Shown in pieces: positions 29,555-29,700 of a stretch of 29,700 nucleotides of DNA (position 1 is its first letter; every line of letters begins with the position of its first letter). The stretch lies in the NCBI GenBank assembly GCA_949076555.1, contig CARUOB010000036.1, positions 269-29,968 of the forward strand, in the 5' to 3' direction. This stretch comes from an uncultured Lachnospiraceae bacterium. GTDB lineage: Bacteria > Bacillota > Clostridia > Lachnospirales > Lachnospiraceae. Below the pieces are notes generated by a model. That model was given only the letters and a program-made list of their open reading frames with translations. It was not told the origin of the DNA and searched no databases. The translations under genes and the position numbers were made by a program.

Positions 29555-29700
29555 ACCATCTCCTCCTTTGTCATGGCAAAGATACCTTTGTCGATTTCTA
29601 AAGAGGATACGGCCAGATAATTCTCCGCCTGCTTTTTATACATATCGGCATAGATCCCCTGCCGCTTCATCAGCATGTAATGGGTCCCCTCTTCTTTGAC
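29551..29700 (-). CDS. ABC transporter half (first subunit), C-terminal fragment
   Basis: The last 49 codons of a gene that continues beyond the right edge. The end of an ABC exporter nucleotide-binding domain is visible: EEGTHYMLMKRQG, IYADMYKKQAENYL, and a short acidic/basic tail ending TKEEMV. The EEGTHYxLM segment is the usual end of such ATPases (GTHxELL type). Its TGA overlaps the ATG of the next ABC half gene, so the two are translationally coupled and very likely form a heterodimer. Confidence 0.85.
   Translation of the reverse strand, partial: VKEEGTHYMLMKRQGIYADMYKKQAENYLAVSSLEIDKGIFAMTKEEMV

Overview
The window looks like a chromosomal segment of an anaerobic, low-to-moderate GC Firmicute, most probably a Clostridia member close to Lachnospiraceae. 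The signs are strong AGGAGG-type ribosome binding sites, consensus SigA promoters, a FeoA/FeoB/FeoB-associated Cys-rich peptide cluster, an RsiV-type anti-sigma factor, AgrC/LytTR signalling, a DUF1848 protein, MalY/PatB and a FapA/DUF342 protein. This placement is an inference from gene content, with no marker RNA in view. Almost all genes are on the minus strand; the main exception is the plus-strand pair dtxR-like/nptA-like at 22378-24593.

Layout, left to right. 1-2235: the 5' three quarters of an acetolactate synthase gene (runs off the left edge) preceded by a TetR regulator; near-identical 12-bp operator-like sites lie in front of both genes. 2321-4497: a LytTR response regulator and an AgrC-like GHKL kinase, overlapping by ATGA. 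4742-6625: a FapA/DUF342 protein behind a small membrane protein. 6699-7961: a YbaK-type aminoacyl-tRNA deacylase and CutC. 8100-10073: a classical Cache-HAMP methyl-accepting chemotaxis protein with its own promoter and terminator. 10231-14614: MalY/PatB C-S lyase, an AAA/DUF4143 ATPase, a coding remnant, a GNAT acetyltransferase and an AlkD-like protein. 14680-16233: a second chemotaxis receptor with six membrane helices and no extracytoplasmic sensor. 16495-18314: an ECF sigma factor with an RsiV-like anti-sigma factor. 18473-19411: DUF1848.

19462-22764 is an iron-uptake locus: feoA, feoB and a FeoB-associated Cys-rich peptide read leftward, and a DtxR-family repressor is read divergently. 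The feoA promoter carries TTAG/CTAA half-sites phased at 10 bp, and a related site lies in front of feoB, so iron-dependent repression is the natural reading. A Na/Pi-cotransporter-PhoU fusion follows the repressor. 24614-25250 is a HigBA-like toxin-antitoxin pair whose promoter is embedded in a 28-bp perfect palindrome overlapping the 3' end of an AI-2E/PerM-family gene. Next comes an approximately 460-bp gene-free stretch that holds an internally deleted IS4-family transposase remnant. The right end has an AraC/GyrI-like regulator and two ABC-transporter half-genes (the first cut by the window edge).

No tRNA, rRNA, CRISPR array or intact mobile element was seen. Nothing here is a clearly unprecedented system. 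The best leads are the four-cysteine insertion in the acetolactate synthase with its TetR control, the phased Feo operator array with intercistronic hairpins and a tiny Cys-containing reading frame, the toxin-antitoxin palindrome, the composite RsiV-like sensor, and the C-terminal CX3CX2C of the DUF1848 protein.
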